This document shows positions 11,501 to 23,700 of a DNA stretch of 64,000 nucleotides, piece after piece. This DNA comes from Lycium barbarum (taxonomy: Eukaryota > Streptophyta > Magnoliopsida > Solanales > Solanaceae), in NCBI RefSeq assembly GCF_019175385.1, contig NC_083345.1, positions 6,673,205 through 6,737,204 on the forward strand, in the 5' to 3' direction. The notes under the pieces were generated by a model. That model was given only the letters and a program-made list of their open reading frames with translations. It ran no database searches and was not told the origin of the DNA. The translations under genes and the position numbers were made by a program. Positions within the stretch are counted from its first letter, which is position 1. Every line of letters starts with the position of its first letter.

Positions 11501-12030
11501 GTACAGATCTAGTTGGTTATGCTGATGCAGGTTATTTATCTGATCCACATAAAGCTCGATCTCAAATGGGCTATCTGTTTACATGCGGAGGAACTGCTAT
11601 ATCATGGCAATCGACAAAGCAGTCCATTGTTGCTACTTCTTCAAATCATGCTGAGATAATCGCTATTCATGAAGCAAGTAGAGAATGTGTGTGGTTGAGA
11701 TCAGTGATACATTTCATCAGAGAAAGATGTGGCTTGAAGTGTGATACAAAAATACCCACAGTATTATATGAAGATAATGCTGCATGCATAGCTCAATTAA
11801 AAGGAGGTTTCATAAAAAGAGATAGAACGAAGCACATTTCACCAAAGTTATTTTTCACACATGATCTCCAGAAGAATGGTGATATTGATGTGCAACAAAT
11901 CCGTTCAAGTGACAATCCTGCAGATTTGTTCACCAAATCTTTGCCAACTTCAACTCTTGAGAAGATGATATTCAAGATTGGAATGCGAAGGCTCCGACAT
12001 CTAAATCTTAGTCTTCGTCAGGGGGAGTGA
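8502..12030 (+). pseudogene. pol: Copia pol (PR-IN-RT-RNaseH), degenerate
   Basis: All pol domains are recognisable in order. Protease: DSGTTH at about 8562. Integrase: zinc-binding WHDRMGH at about 8979 onward, then DDE core with GDICG (9183), LDNAGEF and NGLAESF. Reverse transcriptase: YVDD at 11015-11026. RNase H: GYADAGY, HAEIIAIHEA, YEDNAACI and TKHIS. Breaks: stops TAG 8946, TGA 9129 and TAA 9887; frameshifts near 9721, 11190 and 11255. The last Cys of the integrase HHCC motif is replaced by Tyr (SCVAY). The final frame ends at 12030 beside a purine-rich GGGGGAG. Confidence 0.9.
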
Positions 12031-12035
12031 AATAC

Positions 12036-12207
12036 GCGTTGTACTCTTTTTTCCTTAACCAAGTTTTGTCCCATTGGGTTTTCTTGGTAAGGTTTTTAAT
12101 GAGGCAGCTCTCAAAGCGTATTACTAGATATGTGTACTCTTTTTCCTTCATTGAGGTTTTTTCCCACAGGGTTTTTCCTAATAAGGTTTTAACGAGGCCC
12201 ATCATCT
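12036..12207 (+). repeat. Two-unit tandem repeat in copia 3' untranslated region
   Basis: Two imperfect units (about 12036-12110 and 12129-12205) share GTACTCTTTTTCCTT, GGGTTTT and TAAGGTTTTAA blocks. The second is followed by the element's polypurine tract AAGGGGGAG (about 12223-12231). A similar GGGGGAGTG stands just before the first unit, at the end of pol. Confidence 0.75.
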
Positions 12208-12231
12208 AATTAATGGACATCCAAGGGGGAG

Positions 12232-12458
12232 TGTTATGAGTTTGTTTGTCCATTAAGATTACTTAGCCATGTTATCTTAAATAGCTTAGCCATTTCATTA
12301 AGTTACTTAGCCATGTTATCTTAGATGGCTTAGCCATTAAGCATATATTTTCCTCTATAAATAGTGGCCATATGTAGAGAATTGGATGAGCAATAAAATC
12401 ATATATCTCTCTATATATTTCTTCCGTGTATTTACTTTATAGTTTTTATTTTATAACA
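12232..12458 (+). repeat. 3' LTR
   Basis: 227-bp right LTR with a canonical TATAAATA (12356-12363), preceded by the polypurine tract. It lies about 300 bp from the end of the convergent TZP gene, so a transcript started here would run antisense into TZP. Confidence 0.95.
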
Positions 12459-12463
12459 AAATG

Positions 12464-12755
12464 TTTCTTTATCAACAGCAATCTTTCTTTTTTCTTCAAA
12501 CAATATTTCTCATATTATTTAACATTTCAAAGCCTTATGATCACAAACACATTCATCTATATACACCAGATGATCACTAAAAAGAATTCTCAATCTCAGA
12601 TGTCTATAGAACACCAAAAATAAAAAGAAAGAAAGAATTTGTGAAATAGCACCCAAAATCTTATTTACAAGATGGTGGAATAGCTCATTTCTTGGTCTGG
12701 TTTTGACACTTTGGACAAACCAAACTCGGGACTAGTGTGTGTTGTGATGAGTTTT
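12464..12755. other. TZP 3' region next to copia insertion
   Basis: 292 bp between the copia target duplication and the TZP stop codon. On the minus strand it is the likely TZP 3' UTR and downstream sequence. No clean AATAAA was fixed as the polyadenylation signal. Confidence 0.5.
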
Positions 12756-15700
12756 TTAGAACCGTAGTTTCGTACGCTCCTCAAGTTTGAGTCTTAAATC
12801 GCCTTCCGTAGGAACCTCCCCACCACTCTCCAAAGATTTGCGCCACCAAGTAGTTAGTTCATCCTGTAAGGAATTAGAGATGGATTTGAGATTTGACTTT
12901 AATGGATTTGCGATTTGTTATATGTACACGTTTCTTAACTTTATTCACCTCTATATGGCCTGAGTTGAGAGCAGTGAGTGCAAAAGTTAACTAGATTCAC
13001 TCACGTAAAGAATAAAGTAAAAACAACTCAAGGACAAGATGCAGCATCAAATTTAGCATAAACATACTGCCAAGTGCCGAGTAAGAATATGAATCTGGCA
13101 AAGCTATTACTTCCTTAAAAGAAAAGAAAAAAAAAATGTACTTAACATGATATTACCTTCACTTTCCAACAAAAACTATCACGGAAACCTCCACAAAAAA
13201 TGGGTAAGAAAGAAAATAAGCTAGAAAATAACTAGCTCAGAGAAAGAGGAATCTGCGAAACTATGCATAATGTGTAAATAAAAAGTATATTACCTCCAAA
13301 AAGTCTTGGTTGGAGATATACTGGCTTTCCACAAAGCATTTGACTCCACAGACATTAACATATATGCAGTTCTTGGAATCTCTCTCTATTTTTTCTCCTT
13401 TTAGACCTGTGGATTCCATAACAGGAAGATATGGCAAGTGTAAACAGATAAAAGAATAACTATCTGTTCTGCATTGAAAGGTGGAAGAAAGTTTGAAATG
13501 AAAATTTATTCCCATAAAGCTTACCAGTTATGCATGCAACATGATATCCTGTACCTCCTAGCCCTGCTTCCCACTTCCCTAGTCTCAAGCGCAAGAAAAA
13601 CCCATCCAAATGCGATAGTGAAGTGTTGGAGTTCATCCATCTGAAGCAACCAAAAAGAGTAATTAAAATGGAAACAAGCCAATAGGTATATGTATAACAG
13701 CGACAACTGGTGAAAATAGTGCCAAATAAATTAATTTAGGGCAAGAAGTAAACCTTTAGAACCTCTATAGCCCCAAAGTAAATAATATATAAGCTAAGTT
13801 GTGATAATAGATTAACACAGCTTGTGTAAAATATTATGTATAACATGATTTGCTGGGCGCCTTGGCGTAACTGATAAAGTTGTTGCCATGTGACCAGGAG
13901 GTCACGGGTTCGAGCAGTGGAAACAGCCTCTTGCAGAAATGCAAGGTAAGACTGAGTACAATAGACCCTTGTGGTCCGGCCCTTCCCCGGACCCCGCGCA
14001 TAGCGGGAGCTTAGTGCACCGGGCTGCCCTTTTTTATGATTTGCTTACTTGAGAATGTCCACACGAGAAAACCGAAGACCTCTGATGACATCAAAAATTC
14101 CTTTTGGAACATCTGTTATCTCCTTACTAACAAGATTGGAAGAAATTATATTTTCTTTCAAACTGTTCTCGGTAGGATCAGAAGTTCTCTGCTTCTGAAC
14201 TTGATTGGAACCAGAAGTTATTGCAAACCAAAACTGCTTTCTGTTGTGCATTAGGTCACTATTAGCAAGTTCAATGGGATGGCCTTGCTTTATTTCAAGA
14301 AGGCTAGGCAAACATTCATTCCTGTTCTGATTAACAGGAGAAACGTTGTGTTGTAACTGCTGTGACCTGTTTGAAGATGAAGTTGGGCAGGAAATAGCCC
14401 AGTGATCTAGTTGAAAACATCTAATGCACAAACAAGGAGATTCCTCAGCGCCATCATAAGATCCGATGCTTCTAATAAGAATTTCCAACTCAGATTCTGT
14501 CACCTCTGAACAGTTGTGCAAGTCATGGCCACTTCTGCCACAGAAGAAACAAGTTGTTCTTGCGTAACTATACTCATTTCTTGTTGAAGAAGGTATTATG
14601 TGTTTAAGAGCATCCAATCTCCTAGCAAACAGAGAGGCCAGTGCTTCTGACTTATTGAATTTGGCAGAAGGTATAATACGATGCAGATTATTCATCGACC
14701 TTTCATAATTATTGTCATCCATCTCTTTCGAGCTGGCTGCCACATCACCATCTTGGTCACCAGCTGAAGTCTCCTTTGCTTCAGAGCTTGCCTGTTCGAT
14801 CCGACACTCCACACTTGTTAATGTTTCATGTGTAGTTGGCTTGGAATTAGCTATGTTCAGAACAGTACTTACGGGAGTTTTGTTGGAGAATCTAGTAATC
14901 CACAGGCTACGAAGAGACTGATTTCTATTGGACATGTCACTAGAAGCTTTGTTTTCTGCTGAAGTGGTCCTACTAGCCTCCTGAGGAAAAACAACTGGAG
15001 GCATAACCTGAGTTTGAATCGGTAGCATCTCTTTGCGAGCCACTGTAGATTGATTGAATTTGTCATTAGACATTAGCATGTGTGAATCTGACATATCGTC
15101 TCCCCGATGACAGGATATTGGAGGAACATTGATGAGGACTTTGTCAGCTGACGGATGATCCTCTTTCGGTATTTCTGTTTCAGACACCTTCAAGGTTGGG
15201 CAGTATAGTGACTGAAATACAGATTGGAAACCAATAGACTTGCTATTGGAATCATGATTTTTGTCATACATAACAATTTCCTGATGATTAGTCTTCCCCT
15301 TTCCATGATTTTCCTCATTATTAGGAGTAACGGTGAGAGCAAGAGTTGGAGACTCTTCGAGATTGGATTTAGGGAATCCCTTTACCATGTTTGAAATCCA
15401 AGTCATGAAAGAGCTATTATTACGTTCAACTGTCGATTCTGTAGCAGTATCTCCACGCATGTCCGTCCTGATTCTTTTACTTCCAACAAAAAACTGCTGC
15501 TCAAAGTGCCAACGTTTAGTACCCTTCGGGATTAACCTTGTACTGTTGCAGCTTTCTACACTCTCATGGCTATTCTCCTCATCATTTGACATTTTGCTAT
15601 TGTCATTTCCGTCTGATAATGCTTTTCCTTTGCCTTTCCTTCTATATGATGAGGACCTGCTATGTGTTGGAGAAGTTTCAGGTGGAGCAGAACCGTCCCT

Positions 15701-17043
15701 AAGAAGTTGCTCCTTGTTCTGATCACAAGTCTCGTTAATCCCTCGAAGATGCACATCATTCTCAGCTGTGCACTCCAGTTTCTCCAGTCCTGCCAGAGCG
15801 GTAGATTCTAATGTTTTGTCTGCTTCCTTTTCGGTCTGTGAGTTTGGAAGCAGACACGCAAGGGCCTCAGAGTCTTTGACAGCAGGAATTAGAGCTTCTC
15901 CCTTTCTACACTTGTTACTAGTCGACATTTCTTGATTAATTTTCCCTGCTAGAGGTTCGGTAGTTTCCATATCAACCTTGGAACTGGCTCGGTGTAGCAG
16001 AGATCTCTCTGTTCCAAACTCTCCCTTACCTGCATCAAACAAAGTGATTTAATAAGACACATGTTATGAAATCGGACACCTTACTAGCAGGCCATCCTTT
16101 TTTTCAGCTCACTAATAGCCTGTTTGGCCAAGCTTCTTCAAGGGTGAAAGTGTTTTCTTTTCAAAGTTGAGGTATTTGGCCAAGCTTTTAGGAGAAGAAA
16201 AAGTTCTTTTGAGCAGGAGCAGAAACTGTTTTCGAGAAACTAAAAAAAAGTAACTTCTTCCCAAAAGCACCGTTGAGAAAATACACTTAGAAGCACTTTT
16301 TAAAAGCTTGGACAAACACTAATTACTGCTCAAAAGTGTTAATTTCAAATTAATTAGCCAAAACACAAACTGTTTCTCACCAAAAGTATTTTTCTGAAAG
16401 CATTTTTCAAATAAGCTGATTTTAGAAGTTTGACCAAACAAGCTATATAAATCAAGATGGTGAATGATAAGCCCCACAATCTTAACATAACAGGACACAA
16501 TTAGCTTAATGTAACAGACACCATTAGGAATATACCTGCATGATTTTGAAAACTTTCAACTGTGTGAATGATATCTTGAGTAATGCAAAAGCCCTTCTCA
16601 GTATTCTTCACATTTTCCTCATCTTGATTAGTTTCTAACTTAACCACTTCATTTCCACTTTTTGATCCCCCCATTACACTGGTCCGAAACCTTTCTTGAG
16701 AGTCGATTATTTTCTCATAAGCAGCATTTTCATCATAAGTCCCCTTAAAAAATCCGTCACTTTGTGATGGCGAACCGATCAAATTGCTTGGTCCCACATT
16801 CCACAGAAGAAAAGGTTTTTTGTCAGCTAAGCTACTATCAGCACATTTGAGGCTCAAACCTTTGCGAGGGGACCAAACTAATTCAGATAGGGGATCAGAT
16901 GCTGCAAATGCCATATCCACCGTTGAGCTTGCATTTACACCTGCACCAGATGAATCATCTTTTGGCTTTGTCTGAACATTATTACGAGTGGTGCAACCTA
17001 GAGCAAGTCCTAAATCAATATCATCGTCGTTGAAATTTGTCAT
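12756..17043 (-). CDS. TZP: TZP-like protein: tandem zinc knuckles plus Plus3 domain
   Basis: Coding exons (minus strand): 16536-17043, 14049-16029, 13525-13640, 13294-13406, 12756-12863. All introns are GT-AG and all joints keep phase, giving 2826 nt and 941 residues plus TAA. The N terminus has NDDDIDLGLALG; a conserved FMTWISNMVKGF lies near residue 379. Two CCHC knuckles follow: CFFCGRSGHDLHNC (663-676) and CIRCFQLDHWAISC (704-717). The C-terminal Plus3 fold runs from about 811 (IFDVIRGLRFSRVDILK) across exons 4-6 to DELTTWW. This order is that of Arabidopsis TZP (about 830 residues), a nuclear protein that links phytochrome and blue-light signals to growth genes. That role here is by homology. 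I chose the ATG at 17041-17043 because it opens the conserved N terminus. Confidence 0.92.
13855..14035 (+). mobile_element. Au-type SINE in TZP intron 3
   Basis: A 181-bp tRNA-derived SINE. It starts GGGCGCCTTGGCGTAACTG (A box region), has a B box GGGTTCGAGCA, a GTCCGGCCCTTCCCCGGACC palindromic middle and ends GGGCTGCCCTTTTTT. Flanked by perfect 10-bp duplications ATGATTTGCT (13845-13854, 14036-14045). The right duplication occupies intron positions +4 to +13 of the TZP splice donor, so the SINE begins only 14 nt inside the intron, antisense to the gene, and leaves GTAAGC intact. Confidence 0.93.
16118..16443. mobile_element. MITE in TZP intron 2
   Basis: A 326-bp element with inverted ends: GCCTGTTTGGCCAAGCTTCT at the left and the inverse of GCTTGTTTGGTCAAACTTCT at the right, flanked by TA. 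It fills most of the 506-bp intron between coding exons 1 and 2. The superfamily is uncertain: ends resemble Tourist types, but the flank is a TA dinucleotide. Confidence 0.75.
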
Positions 17044-18534
17044 CAGCAAGGCAGAGTACTACAGCTTGTAAGGAAGCCTGACAAAAAAAAGTATTTATCT
17101 TCACCAATTTCAGTAAATAGCAAAGAGTCCACGCAAAACAACTATCAAATGACAACTACCAGATCACATTAGTTTTTTTTGTGGAGATGAGACTAATAAA
17201 AGTATGTTGGAAATGTTTCTTGAAACAGTTCTATCATCTTCTTATTACAGCTCCATCTTCCCCACACCTCAAAAGAAGGGATATGCTACTTTTGTGGCGC
17301 ACTCTTTTTTCAAGAAAGATTGAAAAGTATAATAAATCCAAATGAAAAAACATAGCAAGCTTCCAAGGAATATGCTACTTTTTACGGTGCATTCTTTAAT
17401 CATAGATTCAGATTCAGCGCAACTTGGCACTCGGATTCCTGTTAGCCGCAGTTTTCTTTTGAGCAATTAATATATCAAATTACAAAAGTATCATGAACTA
17501 AGACTTCTATTAACTACCCCGACGCGACGATTGGAATCCCTAGCCCTTTAACCAATAATCTCAAGTTTGCTAGGGAGTGCTTTACCACTTAGCTGACCTA
17601 AAAAGGGCAGCCTGATGCACGAAACATCCATGTTCATTGGGGTCCGGGAAAGGGCCGGGCCCCAAGGGGATGCATCTGGGGCTGATTCCACGGCTTGGAC
17701 CCGTGACCTATTGGTCACACGAAGGCAACTTGCTCCAAAACTCTCCTTCTAGTGGGCCCAAGTAATGCGTACTCGAATTACTCAGGCAATAGACTTCGAA
17801 TACCGGATAGTTAAACTGAAAAAAAGAAAAAAATATGAACATCTCCCTCCACAAACTCCAAACACCCCCCTAAAACACCCCTACTCCCACTAGGAACACA
17901 ACAAAAAGACATCCAAACCTAGAAAAACCATCTCCCAAAGCTTCAAAATTAATTATAATATTTCTTAATTAAAGAAACTGTAAAGACAATAGAAAATGGG
18001 GTAGTTCAGGATATGCCAATTTAGATTTCAGAGCAACTACTATACATTTCTGCTGCTAATCAGCTCTGATTGAATATCATCACATAAAACAAAACCAGTG
18101 ATCTAGTTCATGCATAGTGATGTTATTACCAGCAAAAATAAGACAAAACATTCAGCAAATATAAGGAAGATTGGTCCTTTAAAGAGTTTCAGTTGTTATA
18201 AACAGCAAAAAGAAAAGAAAAAAAAAAACTTTAGATGAGCCTTTGATCCAAGAACTTTTTACTACTTTAATACTATGTCTGAACTTTCTTCTAGAAAAGC
18301 ATAATTCAAACACATTAACAAAAACCAAGAATTTTCATAGCAGCACATTCTAAAACATTCAATTAAAAAAACCAAGATACAGAATTCACTAACCATCATA
18401 TTAGTTAATTAAAAATTCTCACCACCAAGCATGAGAAAATGGGTAATAATTAATCAAGAAAACATAACAAGTACAGTACTTAGTACTTTTATAAATAAAG
18501 AAAATTAAATAATACCCACGTACCGTTTTCTCCA
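17044..18534 (-). other. TZP: TZP 5' UTR exon and leader intron (predicted)
   Basis: Upstream of the ATG a strong acceptor (pyrimidine tract then GTCAG, exon from 17077) is seen on the minus strand. A good donor CG/GTACGT stands at 18532-18533, with exon 1 ending at 18534 and probably starting near 18.6 kb. That gives a leader intron of about 1455 bp. Most of the intron is AT-rich with no frame; 17.6-17.75 kb is SINE-derived. The transcription start is not defined from sequence alone. Confidence 0.55.
17601..17750 (-). mobile_element. Diverged Au-like SINE in TZP leader intron
   Basis: The minus strand reads a decayed B box (GGGTCCAAGCC), the GGCCCGGCCCTTTCCCGGACC core and the end CAGGCTGCCCTTTTT, matching the SINE at 13855-14035 in order. 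It is more diverged, and target duplications are not clear. Same orientation as TZP. Confidence 0.7.
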
Positions 18535-19288
18535 AAAATCCATAGCAGCCTTTTTTTACCACTCTTAAAAATCGAAACTTATCATTCTTTCATTTCTCCT
18601 CCATTATTGCAGGTAATTTTACTAGTGAAGAGACAACTAGTCAACAAAAATTTTCAGATAATTGTTATTTTTTCTTGATATGTAAAGAAAAACAGGAAGA
18701 GATTGAGACACTTAACAAATTAGAGAATTTGCCATGTTTTAGTATTTTGGTATGTACAACATGTTTGTAATAGAAGAAACCAAAGAAGCTCTCAAAAACT
18801 GAAAAGTCCCAAAGTAGTATACACAACTTTATTGAACTGGTGGTTGAGAAAATGCTACGTGGACTGTTCATGTGTGAGGAGAATAGTGTCCACAAAAAGG
18901 CAAATTGGGATTTGCAATCAAAGCAAAATTATTCCTTATTGATATATAATTTTATTAGCGTTATTATGAAATGAGTAATTAATATTAAAAGTAAAATAAA
19001 ATAAAAAAATTATCTTTTCATAAATTGAATTAAAGAATTCAGGAACGCAGGGAGAATTAAAGAATGTCAAATTTGGAATGCACGTGTAAGTCGAAAACTT
19101 GGTGTCAAAAGGGGAAAAAGAATGTCCACTTTAGGAAATGGAATTATTTTTTTAACCACTAATGTCCACTTTTGGAAATGGAATTATTTTTTTAACCACT
19201 TCAGGAACAGAGAAAATAGTACTACCTACTGTAGAAAAAAGATTGCATATGCTTCATTGGGAAATAATTAGTGGTTTGAATTATATTT
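18535..19288. other. Region upstream of TZP, no further gene
   Basis: AT-rich; should hold the TZP promoter, but no TATA box or element could be assigned with confidence. A 41-bp unit around AATGTCCACTTT..GGAAATGGAATTATTT is repeated twice at about 19119-19201. Confidence 0.45.
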
Positions 19289-20375
19289 CTATATATAATA
19301 AGCGGCTTGGGGGTACGAACACGGCTCCCCATGAGCTACATAATTTATATATTTTATCCAACTATTTTTATTTCCCATGTAGACATATGTCATAGTACTA
19401 AATATTTATTCCATTATCATGTATAGACATATACACTTTAAATTTAGTTCTCCGACACATTTATTTCCTCCGTGCACTTTTACTTGTTCACTTTTGACTT
19501 TTCGTGTTCTAGCTGAATATTTATTCTCTTATCATGTATAGACATATGCAGTTCAATTTTAATTCTCCTACACAAATTTATTTCCTCTATGCACTTTAAT
19601 TTGTTCACTTTTGACTTTTCACATTTTTTGAGAATTAATAAATCCCATATGGATATATGTCATAGTACTGAATATTTATTCTCTTCTCATGTATACACGC
19701 GTGCACTTCTATTTTAATTCTCCGACACATATTTATTTCCTTCATGCACTTTTACTTGTTCACTTTTAACTTTTCACTTTATTTAAGAATTAATAAATGA
19801 AGTACTCCTTCCGTCTCATATTACGTGACCACATTACTATACTTGACTTTTCACATTCTTTAAGAATTCATAAAAATGAAGTACTCTCGTGGCCACATTA
19901 CTAAATAATATAATAATATTTTTATATTATTTAAAAATTAATATAAAAACTTATAATATATTTTTCAATTAATTTAATAAAAATATTTTAATCCAATATA
20001 TACAACAAAATGGTTCTTATATTTGGATCTGAACAGTTACTTAATTGAAATGGATATCAACATGTCGGTATACATATAAAATATTAAAGAATTTAAAAGA
20101 AAAAATTTAGAATCAAAATATTAATTTTCCCTCATATTCTTACTAATTTTCTTTTACATCAATGAACAACTTTCATTGTCATGATAACGATAAAATAGTC
20201 CGACTCTTTCCATCTCAAAGACTTTTAATTACAACTAAAGTGATGGTACATAAAATACATTTTGTATATATACAATTAGAATATTTTTAAAAGTTATTTT
20301 CAAAATACAAAACCTTAAAGACCGGTTAATTAAAGTAAATAGATACGTTCAGCCCGTGCATCGCACGGGCATGTA
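19289..20375 (+). mobile_element. Possible Helitron-like insertion with internal minisatellite
   Basis: Starts with TCTATATATAATAAGC, the kind of 5' end seen in plant Helitrons, and ends near a GC-rich palindrome CCCGTGCATCGCACGGG (about 20353-20369). No clear CTRR terminus follows, so the call is weak. Three units of roughly 120-150 bp (about 19386-19800) share ATATTTATTC..TTATCATGTATAGACAT and TTGTTCACTTTTGACTTTTC. Part of a Stowaway-like end (CTCCTTCCGTCTCATATTA) sits near 19806. Confidence 0.35.
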
Positions 20376-20399
20376 TTTGCCTGTCAGTGCTTTGTTTGA

Positions 20400-20770
20400 T
20401 GGGAGAGTCTACACGCTACATAGTGGAGGAACTCGCCTTTATCATTGGATAAGGTGAACATGGAATTGAGGAATTCTTTAGTTATTCTCCTTTTTTGTTG
20501 AGTAGGACATGGCTTTAACTCTAATATATTCAGCAAAAAAATGATTGCAAGTGAGAAAAATAATTAGAAACCATTGACTAATTGGTGCAAATAACAGTAT
20601 TATTATGGAGATTACATGAACCGTCTTCCGACATGTTTTTTTTTCCCGTTGTCTTCCAACATGTCTTTGAGTCTTCAAATTAAAGATTTGGCTCTTTTGG
20701 AGCTTCTAGGGATGTAAGAATTAATATATTATAAGAGATATTTTCCGGAATGGATCTTACTAACAAAATG
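20400..20770 (+). repeat. Copy of the 5.5-6.0 kb repeat, SINE-free
   Basis: Direct repeat of 5500-5990. Around 20581 it reads ATTGGTGCAAATAACAG once, which is the target site before the SINE at 5712-5848 inserted. No coding region. Confidence 0.75.
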
Positions 20771-23700
20771 TTTGATATTTTTTGGTTAAAGGGATAATAT
20801 TATTAATAGCTAAACATCTAATTAGAATCTCGGTGGATACAGTTTGTTCCTTTGCTTTTCTGTACTTTAATACAAGATTTTTGTTTGCACTATAATTTAA
20901 TCTCGTAATATACGTCTAACTCACACATCAAGTGATGCACTTTTAACCTTGGATCAAAGCCCTCTAGCAAGATCTCACTAAAATTGCATCCATGAAACTA
21001 GTTGTGAACTTGTGATTATATATAAAACTAGTTGTGATTATATATAAATTTATGTTTTTGATTAAAGAATTTGAGCGCTAACATATAGAAGAAAGCTTTT
21101 AGCAATGAGAATGAACTTTGAATAATTAGTATTGAACATGATGCTAGTATTGTTGGATAGGAGAATTAATAAATTTATTTGCATTTGACCCATCTATTAC
21201 CTTGGTTTTAAGTAAAACAAGGAGAAAATTTGTACTTAAGCCCCTGAATCTTTAAAGGTTGGAATAAAATAAGCCCTCCACTTATTGAATATGACCAATA
21301 GCCCCTTAAATAGTATATTCCAATGAACTTTAAAAATTTAATACAAAAAAGTATTACCACATCTTTCTCTTTTCATTTATTTTCCTTTTTGGATGGGGAA
21401 TGTTGACTGTGATAATGTGATCGAAAATTCTACAAATACAAACATGCCAATTATAGATTGAGGCATCACAATTTCAATTTCTCTAAGGGCTAAAAATTAT
21501 ATACTCCTACTAACTATTGTGCCTGGACTGGATGCAGGGTCTTTAATGATGTACAACACCTATTTAATCAATTTTCTGACCATGATGTTCTAAATGTAAG
21601 GAAATAGTTTAACCATTTCTAATATTTTAACGACACAAAAAAATGTAACACCTTAGTTCTGAAAATTTGTTTTCTCCAAGCTTCTTCTTGGCAAGAATTC
21701 ATAGACTAAAAGTTTGTTAAGTATCATTATTCATTACTAGAAATAATGATCTTATACAGAAGAAAAAAGAAAGATACTAATATTTTTTTCCTCGTACTAA
21801 AGTTCTAAAGCTAATTGACAAAAATTTCTCAAGGAGGTTATTAATCTCTTTTAAGAAGATTGGGGGTGGTACTCAAAAGTTAAGCGGCTAAGTGAGATTT
21901 ATTTTAAAATAAATTCCCTACTCTTAATGGCGAATAAGATTTTTCTGAAAACCGTGGATTTAATTCAAATATGAATCACATTTATTTAAACAAAAATATG
22001 GTTGAGACGTGTAGGCAAAACCCACAAAAACATAATTAAAAAAAGAAAGGAAAGAGGGGAGAATGACAATTTCCAAGGTTGTTAGCTCTATCCCTTGTGA
22101 CAAAACTCGTGGAAAATGACAATTCCTTTAAAAGAACTTGTAACAGACACTCATGATACTTCCATGGTTGTTCTATAATTAGATATTTAATCAAACGAGA
22201 CGCTAAAAAAAAACATTTAATTTAAACAATAAGGTCTATTGGTCACACTATTTTGGCCGCAATGACCCAGATGGGGTAAATTCATATGATTATTTAGGTC
22301 AAATTTAATAATTTATGCTTACTTAATGTCATTTCTATCTTTTCTTCTCAAAGTTCATGTTAATTTAAAATTGTACAATAGAGGTTGTCGTGATTTTTAT
22401 ATAAGTGTGGCCAAATTTGGGTCATATTGATGTGGCCATTTACCAACTCTCTAATTTAAAATGGTTCACACTAGCTCTCTCAAGAAATATTTTTCATATA
22501 AAAGTAATCTTATAAATGTCACATGCTTCTCTAACGGAAGGCAGTATAAATTTTTGGGGTGTAATGAGAGGAAAATTCTCTCTCGAAACTCCATTTTCAC
22601 AGGTTCATCTTCGTTTGTTGTCATTTAGTTTTTCGAAAAATTAATATTGATTATAGCATAGACATTTTGAAAACTTTTCTAACAAAATCTAAAGAAGTTT
22701 GTCATACATCGACAACAGGACAAGTGTAAAGTAGCATTGCATGTGAAAATCATATCCATTTCGTTTTCATAAAAGAGCTACTTTGATAAGGTTAAATCAC
22801 TTAAAAACACCTAGGAAAAGTACAAGTAGGCCTTAGTGTTAATGTTACTCTTTAAATCGACATGAAAATCCTTAGGATTATTTTTATGGTAAGAAGTCAA
22901 GTTTAGGCCCCTAGAGAGGGGACCTGTAGCACTAAAGGAAGGATTGATGGCTATTTGACAAAATTGAAAACTCCAGCCCAAGTGGTCAATGCTAATCCAA
23001 AATTATGGGGCCAAATGTGGGGCCTAGATGAATCCACAGTTGTTTAAGGCTTCTGGCCCAATACCGATAATTTCAATAATATACAATCCAACATAAAATA
23101 TTATATTCATGAAGTCATATTTTTAATTTACATCCGCACAACTAACTTTTTTTTTTGGTAACAATGTTTATACACACAATATACAATATTATACAACATT
23201 ATACACTTACTGTAGATAATGAATTAACCTTGTATAAAAGTGTATAATCATGTATAAAAGGGCCATTTCGGAAAATATTACAAATATGAGCCGAGTAAAT
23301 ATTTTCTCCAAATAGATATAGAGTGTTATTTTTCCTAATTTCATTAATTTCAAGCAATATGTTGAGATTTGGCCTTTCCATCTTGTTCAAATATTGTTTT
23401 TACATACATATATTTAATTGGTATGCCACCAAGCAGTGGTGGTGATAGATGTTAGTGATTTTGGGTGGTGGTGGTGGACGAAGGGTTGGTGGTGTAAGTT
23501 GGCATGTCATGTGGTTAAAATAGACGGGATTAACGGAGTACGGGCAAGTTTGAGCCACTTTTATGACATTGGAGTCATATATGGACTGATAATATAACAT
23601 AAGGTAATTTCTTTTTCTTTTTTAATAGTAGATAGACAAATATGACCATTTTTCCTACAATAAATACATACACATGTCTTTACATATATTGTTATCACTA

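Larger units (their letters stand above)
7005..12458 (+). mobile_element. Complete Ty1/copia LTR retrotransposon
   Basis: The 5454-bp element is bounded by 227-bp LTRs (7005-7231 and 12232-12458) starting TGTTATGAG and ending TTTATAACA, with a perfect 5-bp target duplication AAATG (7000-7004, 12459-12463). Internal order is gag, protease, integrase, reverse transcriptase, RNase H, which defines copia. I count six differences between the LTRs, all transitions (about 2.6%), so the insertion is fairly young, on the order of one to two million years at usual plant rates (inference). gag is open; pol carries at least three in-frame stops and three frameshifts, so it cannot move by its own pol. Confidence 0.95.

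Noticed and set aside
13855..13925. tRNA gene in TZP intron
   Set aside because: Same reasoning: Au-type SINE with 10-bp target duplications and a T-run end.
20353..20369. GC-rich palindrome as a Helitron 3' hairpin
   Set aside because: No CTRR end follows in either orientation at the right distance, so only a low-confidence insertion is listed.
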